Source: Geothrix sp. PMB-07
Lineage (GTDB): Bacteria > Acidobacteriota > Holophagae > Holophagales > Holophagaceae
DNA: 64,000 nt
Direction: 5' to 3'
Assembly: GCF_030758935.1 (NCBI RefSeq)
Contig: NZ_CP132333.1
Span: forward strand, 1,798,992-1,862,991
Of this stretch, positions 53,426-61,284 are shown piece after piece; the first letter of the stretch is position 1; each line of letters opens with the position of its first letter. The position numbers and the translations under genes were made by a program. Under the pieces are notes generated by a model, which worked only from the letters and a program-made list of their open reading frames with translations, was not told the DNA's origin and searched no databases.

Positions 53426-54820
53426 GTGATCCCCCTCCTCACTGCCGACGAGATGCGGGCCGCCGAGCGCCAGGCCATTGAGGACTGGGGCGTGCCTTCG
53501 TTGGTCCTCCAGGAGCATGCCGCCCTTGGTGCCCTGGCCTTGCTGCCTTCCGATGGGCCTCTGCAGGTGCTGGCGGGACCTGGCAACAACGGCGGTGATG
53601 CGCTGGCCCTGGCACGCTTGGCCAAGCTTCAAGGCCGTGCCGTGACGGTCTGGTCCCCCACGGGGCAGGAGGAATGGAAGGGTGACGCTGCTCTGCAGGC
53701 TCACCTGTGGAGGGGGCTGGGTGGCGAGATTCACACGGGATCCGACCCCGCTGACCTCATGCGGACTTGGCGGGGCTGGTGTGTGGATGGCCTCTTCGGT
53801 CTGGGCACCTCCCGCGCTCTGGATGGCGCCGCGCTCCGATGGGTGCAGGCCCTCAATGCTTCGGGATTGCCGGTCCTGGCACTGGACCTGCCCAGCGGCC
53901 TGGATCCCAGTGCAGCAGAACTGCCTGGCGAGGTCGTGCGCGCCACCCGCACCGCCTGTTTCGGCGCCCTGAAGGTTTGCCACGGTCTGCTCCCCGCCAA
54001 GGAAGTCTGCGGCGCGATCACGGTTGTGCCCATCCCATTGAACGGGCCGCTCGAGGCCAACCTGCGGCTGCTGGAGCGTCCGGTCTTGCCCCCGCGGGCC
54101 TGGAACGCCCACAAGGGCAGCTTCGGCCACGTGGCCATTCGGGCGGGCAGCCTGGGCATGAGTGGCGCCGCTGTGCTGGCGGCCCTGGGCGCCCTTAGGG
54201 TAGGTGCGGGCCTGGTGACGGTGTTCACCGAGCCCGAAGTTCGCGCCGAGGTGGCGGCGCAGGTTCCCGAGGCCATGGTGCAGGCCTGGAAGGGCTCCGT
54301 GCCCCGGGAGATGGACGTGCTGCTCGTGGGACCCGGAGGCATCACCCAGGTGCCGGATTGGGACGGTCCCCTGGTGGTGGATGCGTCCGCCCTGCAGGCG
54401 GGAGAAGGCAGGCGCTGGATGGAGCGGCCCGGCACGGCCATCACGCCGCATCCCGGTGAATTCGCGCGGCTCTTCCATCTGTCGCGTCCGCTGCTGATGG
54501 ATGAGCGTCTGGTCCAGGCCCGCCAGGTATCGGCGGGCAAGCCCGGCGTGCTGGTGCTGAAGGGCGCCCAGAGTGTGATTGCGGGCGGCGCACAGGAGGG
54601 CCTCTGGATCAACCCCACCGGTCATCCCGGCATGGCGACGGGGGGCAGCGGCGACCTGCTGGCGGGCATGGTGGCCGGGTTCCGGGCCCAGGGCCTGCCC
54701 ATGCGAGAGGCGGCGGCTGCTGCCACCTGGCTCCATGGCGCCGCCGGGGATCGAATGCCCGGGGCGGGGCTGCTGCCGCGGGACCTGGCGAACCTGCTGC
54801 CGGAGCTGCTCCGTGCCTGA
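53426..54820 (+). CDS. nnr: Bifunctional NAD(P)H-hydrate repair enzyme (epimerase plus dehydratase)
   Basis: A 464-residue fusion that repairs hydrated NAD(P)H. The N-terminal YjeF_N epimerase has AGPGNNGGDALALARL and the metal/active-site Asp in LALDLPSGLDPS. The C-terminal carbohydrate-kinase-like ADP-dependent dehydratase has HKGSFGHVAIRAGS, ITPHPGEFARLF, VLKGAQSVIAG and GHPGMATGGSGDLLAGMVAGF. Domain order matches E. coli YjeF/Nnr. The GTG start overlaps the stop of a 10-codon frame (53397-53429). The tsaE start lies 8 bases inside its 3' end, so the two are coupled. Confidence 0.95.
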   Translation: MIPLLTADEMRAAERQAIEDWGVPSLVLQEHAALGALALLPSDGPLQVLAGPGNNGGDALALARLAKLQGRAVTVWSPTGQEEWKGDAALQAHLWRGLGGEIHTGSDPADLMRTWRGWCVDGLFGLGTSRALDGAALRWVQALNASGLPVLALDLPSGLDPSAAELPGEVVRATRTACFGALKVCHGLLPAKEVCGAITVVPIPLNGPLEANLRLLERPVLPPRAWNAHKGSFGHVAIRAGSLGMSGAAVLAALGALRVGAGLVTVFTEPEVRAEVAAQVPEAMVQAWKGSVPREMDVLLVGPGGITQVPDWDGPLVVDASALQAGEGRRWMERPGTAITPHPGEFARLFHLSRPLLMDERLVQARQVSAGKPGVLVLKGAQSVIAGGAQEGLWINPTGHPGMATGGSGDLLAGMVAGFRAQGLPMREAAAAATWLHGAAGDRMPGAGLLPRDLANLLPELLRA

Positions 54821-55247
54821 GGCTGTGCTGCCGAGCGACGAGGCCACCGAGGCCTTGGGCGAGGCGCTGGCCCGTCTCACCCCGCCGGGTGGAACCTGGT
54901 TGCTGCGCGGCGAACTTGGCGCCGGTAAGACCACATGGACGCGGGGCTTCCTGCGCGGGTTGGGTGGCGATCCCGATGAAGTGTCCTCGCCCACCTACGC
55001 GGTGCTTCACCGCTACGAGGCCGGGGAGGGCCGCCTCTTCCACCTGGATCTCTACCGCCCCGGCCCCGAAGGCGCCTGGAGCCTGGGCCTGGAGGAGGCC
55101 CTCTCTCTCGCGGACCGGCTGGTGGTGGAGTGGGCCGGAGGAGAGGGACCCTGGCCCACAGGCTGGGTGGCCCATCTTTCCTTGATTCCTCACGGGGAAG
55201 GCCGCAAGGCGGAATGGACAATGCCTGGCGATTCTTCCGGGCGATGA
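54813..55247 (+). CDS. tsaE: tRNA threonylcarbamoyladenosine biosynthesis ATPase TsaE
   Basis: A 144-residue P-loop protein required for t6A modification of ANN-reading tRNAs together with TsaB and TsaD. Walker A is GELGAGKTTWTRG. The family strings SSPTYAVLHRYE (switch) and LFHLDLYRPGPEG follow, and LVVEWAGG marks the C-terminal part. GTG at 54813 overlaps the 3' end of the upstream repair enzyme by 8 bases, the classical nnr-tsaE order. Confidence 0.94.
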   Translation: MPEAVLPSDEATEALGEALARLTPPGGTWLLRGELGAGKTTWTRGFLRGLGGDPDEVSSPTYAVLHRYEAGEGRLFHLDLYRPGPEGAWSLGLEEALSLADRLVVEWAGGEGPWPTGWVAHLSLIPHGEGRKAEWTMPGDSSGR

Positions 55248-55254
55248 TGGCGGC

Positions 55255-56538
55255 ATGACTCCGATCCCAGTCGCGTTGCTCCTCCTGTCTGCCCTCACCG
55301 CCCTCCTGGCGGCGCTGGCCCTATGGGCCAGCCTCCGGCATCGCCCCTTCGACCCTGCGCCCTTCGAGGCCCTGCGCCGCCACGCGGAAGAGCTGGCCTC
55401 CCGGGACCGCGGCGAAGCCCAGCAGGCCCTGGCCACGCAGATCCGGCCCCTGCAGGCGGAACTTGGGGCCTTGCGAACAGCCCAGGCCGAAAAACTCGGC
55501 GAAGGCTTCCGCCTCCTGGCCACCGCCACGCAGGACGCGCTGCGCGCTTCGCGGGAGGAGCAGGCCGCGCAGTTGGCCCAGGTGCAGTTGCAGGTGGAGC
55601 GCCGCCTGGAGGCCATCCAGGCCTCCAATGAAGAGCGTTTGGAGCGCATGCGGCGCACGGTGGACGAGAAGCTGCACGAGGCCTTGGAAAAGAGGCTGGG
55701 TGAAAGCTTCAACCTGGTGGCCCAGCGCCTGGAGCAGGTGCAGAAGGGCCTCGGCGAGATGCAGTCCCTTGCCCAGGACGTGGGCGGATTGAAGCGCGCC
55801 CTGACCAACGTGAAGACTCGCGGCGTCCTGGGAGAGGCCCAGCTGGGCGCCCTCCTGGAGCAGTTCTTGTCGGCGGGGCAGTACGCAGCGAATGTGAAGA
55901 TCCGGCCCCGTTCCGCCGAGGTGGTGGAGTTCGCGGTGAAACTCCCGGGGGCCGAAGAGGGCGGCACGGTCTGGCTGCCCATCGACGCCAAGTTCCCGCT
56001 GGAGGATTACCAACGCCTCATGGAGGCCTACGAGGTGGGCGATCTCGCCGCGGTGGAGACGGCGGGCAGGGCGCTGGAGAACCGACTGCTGGGCCAGGCG
56101 CTCGACATCCGCGACAAGTACATCGCGCCGCCCCACAGCACCGATTTCGCCCTGCTCTTCCTGCCCTTCGAGGGGCTATATGCTGAGGCCCTTCGGCGGC
56201 CGGGCCTGCTGGAGCGGATCCAGCGGGAATGCAAGGTCACCTTCGTGGGCCCGACCACGCTCACGGCCTTCCTGAATAGTCTGCAGGTGGGTTTCAAGAC
56301 CCTGGCCATTACCAAGCAGAGTGGGGAAGTTTGGAAGCTGCTGGGCCACGTGAAGGCCGAGTTCGGTAAATTCGGTGAATCCCTGGCCCTGGTCCAGAAG
56401 AAGCTGGACGAGGCCAGTTCCAGGCTGGGAGATGTGTCCAAGCGGAAGGAACTCATGGAGAAGCGTCTGGCAGGGGTCGAGGCCCTGCCGGAAAGTGAGG
56501 GAACACCCCTGCTGGCAGCCCCGTCCCGCAGCGAATAA
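55255..56538 (+). CDS. rmuC: DNA recombination protein RmuC
   Basis: A 427-residue protein: an N-terminal membrane anchor (VALLLLSALTALLAALALWA, about 4-23), a long coiled coil (about 45-185), and the RmuC nuclease-like domain with NVKTRGVLGEAQLGALLEQFL, VWLPIDAKFPLEDYQRLMEA, FLPFEGLYAEALRRPGL and CKVTFVGPTTLTAFLNSL. RmuC limits inversions at repeats and has a restriction-endonuclease-like core. It starts 7 bases after tsaE. Confidence 0.94.
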   Translation: MTPIPVALLLLSALTALLAALALWASLRHRPFDPAPFEALRRHAEELASRDRGEAQQALATQIRPLQAELGALRTAQAEKLGEGFRLLATATQDALRASREEQAAQLAQVQLQVERRLEAIQASNEERLERMRRTVDEKLHEALEKRLGESFNLVAQRLEQVQKGLGEMQSLAQDVGGLKRALTNVKTRGVLGEAQLGALLEQFLSAGQYAANVKIRPRSAEVVEFAVKLPGAEEGGTVWLPIDAKFPLEDYQRLMEAYEVGDLAAVETAGRALENRLLGQALDIRDKYIAPPHSTDFALLFLPFEGLYAEALRRPGLLERIQRECKVTFVGPTTLTAFLNSLQVGFKTLAITKQSGEVWKLLGHVKAEFGKFGESLALVQKKLDEASSRLGDVSKRKELMEKRLAGVEALPESEGTPLLAAPSRSE

Positions 56539-56543
56539 TTCAC

Positions 56544-56571
56544 TTCACAATTCGGGAGAATGCCTTAGGAT
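56544..56571 (+). promoter_or_regulatory. Possible promoter of the HNH gene
   Basis: TTCACA (56544-56549), a 16-base spacer and TAGGAT (56566-56571), 23 bases before the ATG. Motif match by eye. Confidence 0.4.
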
Positions 56572-56594
56572 TCGGGCCAACCCCGGGGGGTGAG

Positions 56595-57101
56595 ATGCTG
56601 AAGGGACGGGAACGGCACGGCGTCGGCGAAGTCATCGCCGTGGACCGGAACTATGTCCCCATGCAGGAAGTCAGCCGCCGCCGCGCCCTCTGCGCCGTCG
56701 TGTCCGGACGGGCCCATGTGCTGAACCCCGTTACTTTCGAACGGCATGGCAACCTGGAGGGGCGGCTGGAGCTGATCATCTTCCCCCATGCCCAGGCCTG
56801 CAGCGATTCCAAGCTGCTACTGGGGCGGCTGGAGCGCCGGGTGCTGCGCCGGGATCAGTACCTCTGCCAGTACGAAGGCTGCCACCGCAAGGCCACCACC
56901 GTGGATCACGTGGTGCCCCTCTGTCAGGGCGGCGCCACCTCCTGGCAGAACCTGGTGGGCTGCTGCCTGTCCTGCAACCAGACCAAGGGGGGCCGCACGC
57001 CGGACCAGGCCGGCATGGTGCTGAAGCGCCAGCCCAAGGGGCCGAGGGCCCACCTCTTTGAGCAGTTCGAGCAGTTGCTGAAGCGGGCGAGTGCCGCCTA
57101 G
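56595..57101 (+). CDS. HNH endonuclease-family protein
   Basis: A 168-residue protein. The C-terminal HNH nuclease domain is complete: RRDQYLCQYEGCHRKAT (first Cys pair), TVDHVVPLCQGG (Asp-His), NLVGCCLSCNQTKGGRTP (Asn and second Cys pair). The N-terminal 75 residues (VIAVDRNYVPMQEVSRRRAL) match those of stand-alone HNH proteins found widely in bacteria. No methyltransferase, terminase or phage gene is adjacent, so this is a house-keeping-type HNH protein of unknown target rather than part of a restriction system. Its end overlaps pabB by 4 bases. Confidence 0.88.
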   Translation: MLKGRERHGVGEVIAVDRNYVPMQEVSRRRALCAVVSGRAHVLNPVTFERHGNLEGRLELIIFPHAQACSDSKLLLGRLERRVLRRDQYLCQYEGCHRKATTVDHVVPLCQGGATSWQNLVGCCLSCNQTKGGRTPDQAGMVLKRQPKGPRAHLFEQFEQLLKRASAA

Positions 57102-58381
57102 CCGCCTAGTAATGCGCGGGTCTTCAGGTGCAGTTCCTCCCACTCGCGTTGGGGGTCGCTGCGCCGGGTGATGCCGCCGCCGGCCCAGTAGGTGAGCTGC
57201 TCCCCTTGGATTTGCGCGGTGCGGATGGGCAGGGCCAGGTCCAGGTCGCCGTTGGGAGCGATCCATCCCACGGCGCCGCAGTAGAACCCCCTGGGTGCCG
57301 CCTCGGCTCCGGCGAGATGGCGACAGACGGCATGTTTCGGCGCACCGGTGATGCTGCCGCCGGGTAGCACCGCCCGCAGCAGTTCGGCCAATCCCAGCCC
57401 CGGCTTCGCCGCCGCTTCCACCGTGCTGACCAAGTGCTGCACAGTGGGGTAGGGCTCCACCGTCATGGGCCGAATCACCTGCACGGAACCGGACCGCGCG
57501 ACGCGGCCCAGGTCATTGCGGATCAGATCCAGAATCATGGTGTGTTCGGCCCGCTCCTTGGGATCCGTGGCCAGGGCCTTCGCCGCGGCAGCATCCAACG
57601 CGGGATCGCCCGTCAGAGGGGCGCTCCCCTTGATGGGCTGGGACCAAAGCCGCTCGCCGCGGCGGGCCAGCAGACGCTCCATGCTGAGGCTGAGGAGGCG
57701 AAGCCCGCCGAGTTCCAGCAGGGCCCCAAAGGGAGGCCGGGCCCGCCGGAAACAGGAGAGGGCGAAGGTCACCGGATCTCCACTGAGCCGCCCTGTGAAG
57801 GGGACGCAGAGATTGGCAACGTAGAATCCGCCCTCCAGGATGCGGGACTGGATGGTTTCAACGGCGGATCGATGCTGGGAGGGCCCCCAGTCCGAGGCCA
57901 GGTCCACGGAAACCCGACCCAGGGCGCAGGTGGGGGAAAGATGGGCCTGCCAGGCGATGGGGTCTGGAGGGGTGGCTCCCCAGGACCAGAGTTCGGCGGC
58001 TCCATCCTTCACGTGCAGGGCCTCCTGCAAACCCAGCCAATGCTGGCCTAGCTGGCCCTCAGGGAGTGGTTTCCTGGGCAGACCCGCCTCGTCGCAGGCC
58101 AGCTCAAAGGTCGCTGCGCCCACCCAAGGAAAGGGATGGCGTCGAAGGGCCCCCTCGAGCGCCTCCCAGGGGGACTCTGGTTGGGGTTTCCCGTTCAGGG
58201 TGGTGGTCCAGGTTTCACCTGTCCAGGTGGTCTTTAATGCCATCCCGGGGAGCCCAAGCAGGCCCTCGCCGGTATCACCGGTGTGCAGCCATGCCGCACC
58301 GGAGCGCAGCAGGCCCTGGGCGCAGGCGGGCCAGGGGGCCGGAAGGGGGAAGGGCAGGCGATGCCTGGGCGCAAGGTCCAT
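57098..58381 (-). CDS. pabB: Aminodeoxychorismate synthase component I
   Basis: A 427-residue chorismate-binding enzyme making 4-amino-4-deoxychorismate for para-aminobenzoate and folate. The catalytic core is at the C-terminus: IKGSAPLTGDPALDAAAAKAL, DLIRNDLGRVARSGSVQV, QHLVSTVEA and LPGGSITGAPKHAVCR, the PabB form of the chorismate site. FYCGAVGWIAPNGDLDLALPIRT confirms PabB over anthranilate synthase. The N-terminal 150 residues are degenerate. It is not fused to PabC. FolP (41.8-42.6 kb) is the downstream pathway enzyme. Confidence 0.92.
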   Translation of the reverse strand: MDLAPRHRLPFPLPAPWPACAQGLLRSGAAWLHTGDTGEGLLGLPGMALKTTWTGETWTTTLNGKPQPESPWEALEGALRRHPFPWVGAATFELACDEAGLPRKPLPEGQLGQHWLGLQEALHVKDGAAELWSWGATPPDPIAWQAHLSPTCALGRVSVDLASDWGPSQHRSAVETIQSRILEGGFYVANLCVPFTGRLSGDPVTFALSCFRRARPPFGALLELGGLRLLSLSMERLLARRGERLWSQPIKGSAPLTGDPALDAAAAKALATDPKERAEHTMILDLIRNDLGRVARSGSVQVIRPMTVEPYPTVQHLVSTVEAAAKPGLGLAELLRAVLPGGSITGAPKHAVCRHLAGAEAAPRGFYCGAVGWIAPNGDLDLALPIRTAQIQGEQLTYWAGGGITRRSDPQREWEELHLKTRALLGG

Positions 58382-58537
58382 CCGCCCATGATCCCATTGG
58401 ATCGGAATTTAAGCTCAAGGGACTAAAGATGAAAAAGTTGGCGCTACAAGATTGTTATCTTGTGACAAATAATGAACAAAAAATGATCTTTTCTTTTTTT
58501 TGATTTCCACTAGTCTCTTTGCCCAGGAGGAACTCCT
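58382..58537 (+). other. AT-rich pepA leader with a 24-codon ORF
   Basis: This gap is strikingly AT-rich (about 58400-58510) in a GC-rich chromosome. ATG at 58429, preceded by AAGGGA at 6 bases, opens a 24-codon frame (MKKLALQDCYLV...) ending at TGA 58503 right after a run of T residues. It could be a leader peptide, a promoter/UP region, or both. CAGGAGGAACTCCT (58523-58537) provides the pepA ribosome binding site. Confidence 0.45.
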
Positions 58538-60010
58538 ATGCCTTCAGTGGATATCAGCTCACAGACCGGAAAGGATTTCGCGGGAGATGCGTTAATCGTT
58601 CCCGTGTTCTCGGGTCGTGAACGCCATCGCCTGCCTCTTGCCATCAGCAAGGTGGCGCGTCAAGTGATGGATGAGGAAGATTTCAAGGCGGACTATCTTG
58701 AAGTTGTGCCGCTCCATCATCCAAACGGTGTGAAGGAAAGCCGTTGGATGGTGCTGGTGGGCCTCGGCGACGAGGAGAAGGTGACGCTTAATAAGATCCG
58801 CAAAGCGGTGGGCACGGCGGGCCGCTTCTGCCTCAAGAAGAAGTGGAAGAAGATCGGCGTGCTCTCGCCCTCCACCTCCAACCTGGACCACGACGCGGTG
58901 CAGGTGGCGGTGACGGAAGGGGCTCTGCTCGGCAACTACGATTTCGTGGCATTCAAGGGTGGAAAACCAGAAGCCAAGCAATTCACTTCCATCGACATCT
59001 TCACCAATGGGGATGACACTCGCAAGGCGCGTCGCAAGCTGCCCATTGTCGAGGCTGGCGTGGCTGCCTGCCATCGCGTCCGCGATCTCGCCAACACCCC
59101 TGCAGGTGATCTCTATCCGGAAGTCTTCGCCGAAACAGCCGTGAAATTGGCCAAGCAGCACAAACTCCACTGCGAGGTGCTGGATGTGCCTGCCCTTGAA
59201 AAGGGCGGATTCCGCTCGGTGCTGGCCGTGGGCCAGGGCAGTGCCCGACCGCCTCGGGTGGTCAAGCTGGAATACAAGCCCAAGGAGAAGCCCAAGAAGC
59301 ATGTCGTCCTCGTCGGCAAGGGTGTCTGCTTCGATTCGGGCGGGCTCTCCCTCAAGGATGCCTCCGGCATGGAGACGATGAAGGACGACATGACGGGTGC
59401 CGCCATCGTGCTGGCGACCCTGGTGGCCTGCGCGCAGCTGGAAGTGCCGGTCCAGGTGACGGGTCTCCTGGGCCTGGTGGAAAACATGCCGTCAGGTTCC
59501 AGCTACAAGCCCGGCGACGTGCTGCGCAGCCGCAGCGGCAAGACCATCGAGGTGCTGAACACCGATGCCGAGGGCCGGTTGGTGCTGGCGGACCTCCTCC
59601 ACTATGCCAGCGAGATGGGGGCTGACCACGTGGTGGATCTGGCCACCCTCACTGGGGCTGCGCTCGTGGCCATGGGGGATGGTGTCTCCGCGGTGATGGG
59701 CACCGACCAGAAGCTGGTGGACCGGCTTCTGGATGCGGGTGGTTCTGTGGGCGAGTATCTCTGGCAGCTGCCGCTGGTGGAGGAGTACGCCGACCAGCTC
59801 AAGAGCCCTCTGGCTGATCTGAAAAACATCACGGGCATCCGCTGGGGCGGCACCATCACCGCCGGGCTGTTCCTGCGGGAATTTGTGGATCACGCCTCCT
59901 GGGCCCACATTGACTTGTCCGGCAGCTGGTCCGGGAAGGAGCGGGACTACCGCACCCACGGAGGCAGCGGCGAGGGGCCCCGCTTCCTGCTCGAATGGCT
60001 CATGGACTGA
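58538..60010 (+). CDS. pepA: Leucyl aminopeptidase (cytosol aminopeptidase, M17)
   Basis: A 490-residue M17 metallopeptidase that removes N-terminal residues. The metal site and signature are seen: VGKGVCFDSGGLSLKDASGM (Lys and Asp ligands), the MKDDMTGAA helix, and NTDAEGRL (341-348). The N-terminal macro-like domain is normal. A strong terminator follows. The AT-rich leader upstream suggests regulated or strong expression. Confidence 0.96.
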   Translation: MPSVDISSQTGKDFAGDALIVPVFSGRERHRLPLAISKVARQVMDEEDFKADYLEVVPLHHPNGVKESRWMVLVGLGDEEKVTLNKIRKAVGTAGRFCLKKKWKKIGVLSPSTSNLDHDAVQVAVTEGALLGNYDFVAFKGGKPEAKQFTSIDIFTNGDDTRKARRKLPIVEAGVAACHRVRDLANTPAGDLYPEVFAETAVKLAKQHKLHCEVLDVPALEKGGFRSVLAVGQGSARPPRVVKLEYKPKEKPKKHVVLVGKGVCFDSGGLSLKDASGMETMKDDMTGAAIVLATLVACAQLEVPVQVTGLLGLVENMPSGSSYKPGDVLRSRSGKTIEVLNTDAEGRLVLADLLHYASEMGADHVVDLATLTGAALVAMGDGVSAVMGTDQKLVDRLLDAGGSVGEYLWQLPLVEEYADQLKSPLADLKNITGIRWGGTITAGLFLREFVDHASWAHIDLSGSWSGKERDYRTHGGSGEGPRFLLEWLMD

Positions 60011-60035
60011 CGGTTCCCTCCATCGGGGGCGGAGA

Positions 60036-60062
60036 GGGGGGACTTGTTCCCCCCTTTTTTTC
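60036..60062 (+). terminator. Rho-independent terminator after pepA
   Basis: GGGGGGA (60036-60042) and TCCCCCC (60048-60054) form a 7-bp stem with a 5-base loop followed by eight T residues. It lies 25 bases after the stop. Confidence 0.9.
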
Positions 60063-60161
60063 AAATAGATGGAGATGTCCCTCTTGACCGCGAGGCCAGG
60101 ATGGGGATTTATTGAGGACTGCCCTCACGTCACCCAAGCCCCCCCACCCCCCGGAGTTCCC

Positions 60162-60458
60162 ATGGAAGCGATGGAAACCCTCACCAAGGCTGACCTCTCC
60201 CGCCACCTCATGGAGCGCCTTGAACTGGGTAAGAAGGATGCTGATCTCCTGGTGAATACCTTCCTGGAGGCCATCATCGAATCCCTCAAGACCGGCGAAG
60301 GGGTGGAGCTGCGCGGCTTCGGCAGCTTCCGCCTCCGGGACCGGCGGGCCCGTCAGGGGCGCAATCCCCGCAGTGGCGAGAGCATCCAGGTGCCGCCTAA
60401 GCGGGTGGTCTACTTCAAGCTGGGCAAGGAGCTTCGCAGCAAGCTCATCGATGACTGA
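60162..60458 (+). CDS. HU/IHF-family DNA-binding protein
   Basis: A 98-residue nucleoid protein. LTKADLSRHLMERLELGKKD and GVELRGFGSFRLRDRRARQG are the conserved HU/IHF strings, and GRNPRSGESIQVPPKRVVYF holds the DNA-intercalating proline in the beta arm. The pattern is nearer to IHF-alpha or IHF-beta than to classical HU. It bends DNA as a dimer. The ATG at 60162 follows CCGGAG; the frame stays open upstream but that part is proline-rich and unrelated. Confidence 0.93.
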   Translation: MEAMETLTKADLSRHLMERLELGKKDADLLVNTFLEAIIESLKTGEGVELRGFGSFRLRDRRARQGRNPRSGESIQVPPKRVVYFKLGKELRSKLIDD

Positions 60459-60497
60459 ACCCCGGGTCTGAACCCTCGACATCGACAAGGAGTCTCC

Positions 60498-61235
60498 ATG
60501 CGCCTTTCCAAACTGTTCGTCTCCCTGATGGCAGTAGTGGCCCTTGCGGCCCCTGCCTTTGCGCAGAAGAAACTCTCCAAGGAGGAGAAAGCCAAACTTC
60601 CGCGCATCGCCATCCTCGAATTCAAGGCCGCCCCAGATGCCTGGCACGGCTGGCATCACGGCGGCTGGGGCAACCAGATGAGCACCATCTCCAACCAGCT
60701 GCGTGACCTCTTCACCACCGAGATTGTGGAGAAGGGCAAGAACAAGATCCGCGTCGTGGAGCGGGAGCGGCTCAACGAGATCCGCGACGAACTCCACTTC
60801 CAGCAGAGTGGTGAAGTGGATACGGCCACGGTCCAGAAGATCGGCAAGCTGCTGGGTGTGAAGTACGTGATGACCGGCAAGGTCACCCGCTTCGCCTACA
60901 AGGAAGGTGGCTTCAGTTCCGGCTGGGGCGTGGGCGCCCTGGTCAGCAAGGTCACGGGCGATGGCATGGCCGGTGCCGTGGCGGGCAGCGTGAACATCAA
61001 GAAGGCCTCCTTCACCGGGCGCCTCGACATTCGCCTCATCGAAGTGGAAACCGGCGAAGTGCTGGGTGCCTGGAAGGATGAGGACAAGGTGGACAACACC
61101 TCTGTGAAGGTTGCGGGCACCGGCGGCGATGTCCAGTACGACGAAGAGCTCGTGAACAAGGTGTTCGAGCCCATCGTGGCGCGCATCACTCCCAAATTGC
61201 TTCGGGCCACGGTTTCGGCCAACGAGGACGAATAG
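60498..61235 (+). CDS. CsgG/HfaB-family exported protein without lipobox
   Basis: A 245-residue exported protein with signal peptide (LFVSLMAVVALAAPAFAQ, signal peptidase I type). The CsgG-like core is visible: LPRIAILEFKA, LRDLFTTEIVEKGKNKIRVVERERLNEI, KLLGVKYVMTGKVTRF, and GRLDIRLIEVETGEVLGAWKDED. CsgG forms the curli secretion pore as a lipoprotein; this protein has no cysteine at the cleavage site. A His/Trp/Gly stretch (DAWHGWHHGGWGNQ) after the first strand is unusual. It follows the HU/IHF gene by 39 bases. No curli genes are nearby. Confidence 0.85.
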   Translation: MRLSKLFVSLMAVVALAAPAFAQKKLSKEEKAKLPRIAILEFKAAPDAWHGWHHGGWGNQMSTISNQLRDLFTTEIVEKGKNKIRVVERERLNEIRDELHFQQSGEVDTATVQKIGKLLGVKYVMTGKVTRFAYKEGGFSSGWGVGALVSKVTGDGMAGAVAGSVNIKKASFTGRLDIRLIEVETGEVLGAWKDEDKVDNTSVKVAGTGGDVQYDEELVNKVFEPIVARITPKLLRATVSANEDE

Positions 61236-61254
61236 CCTTCCATGCCTTCTGCGT

Positions 61255-61281
61255 AAAGGGCCCTGCGGGGCCCTTTCTTTT
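61255..61281 (+). terminator. Terminator between the CsgG-like and hydrolase genes
   Basis: AAAGGGCCC (61255-61263) and GGGCCCTTT (61268-61276) form a perfect 9-bp stem with loop TGCG, followed by CTTTT. Its symmetry lets it act on both convergent transcripts. Confidence 0.85.
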
Positions 61282-61284
61282 GGG

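Noticed and set aside
56595-57101. HNH gene as part of a restriction or anti-phage island
   Set aside because: Neighbours are rmuC and pabB; there is no methyltransferase, helicase, integrase or composition shift.
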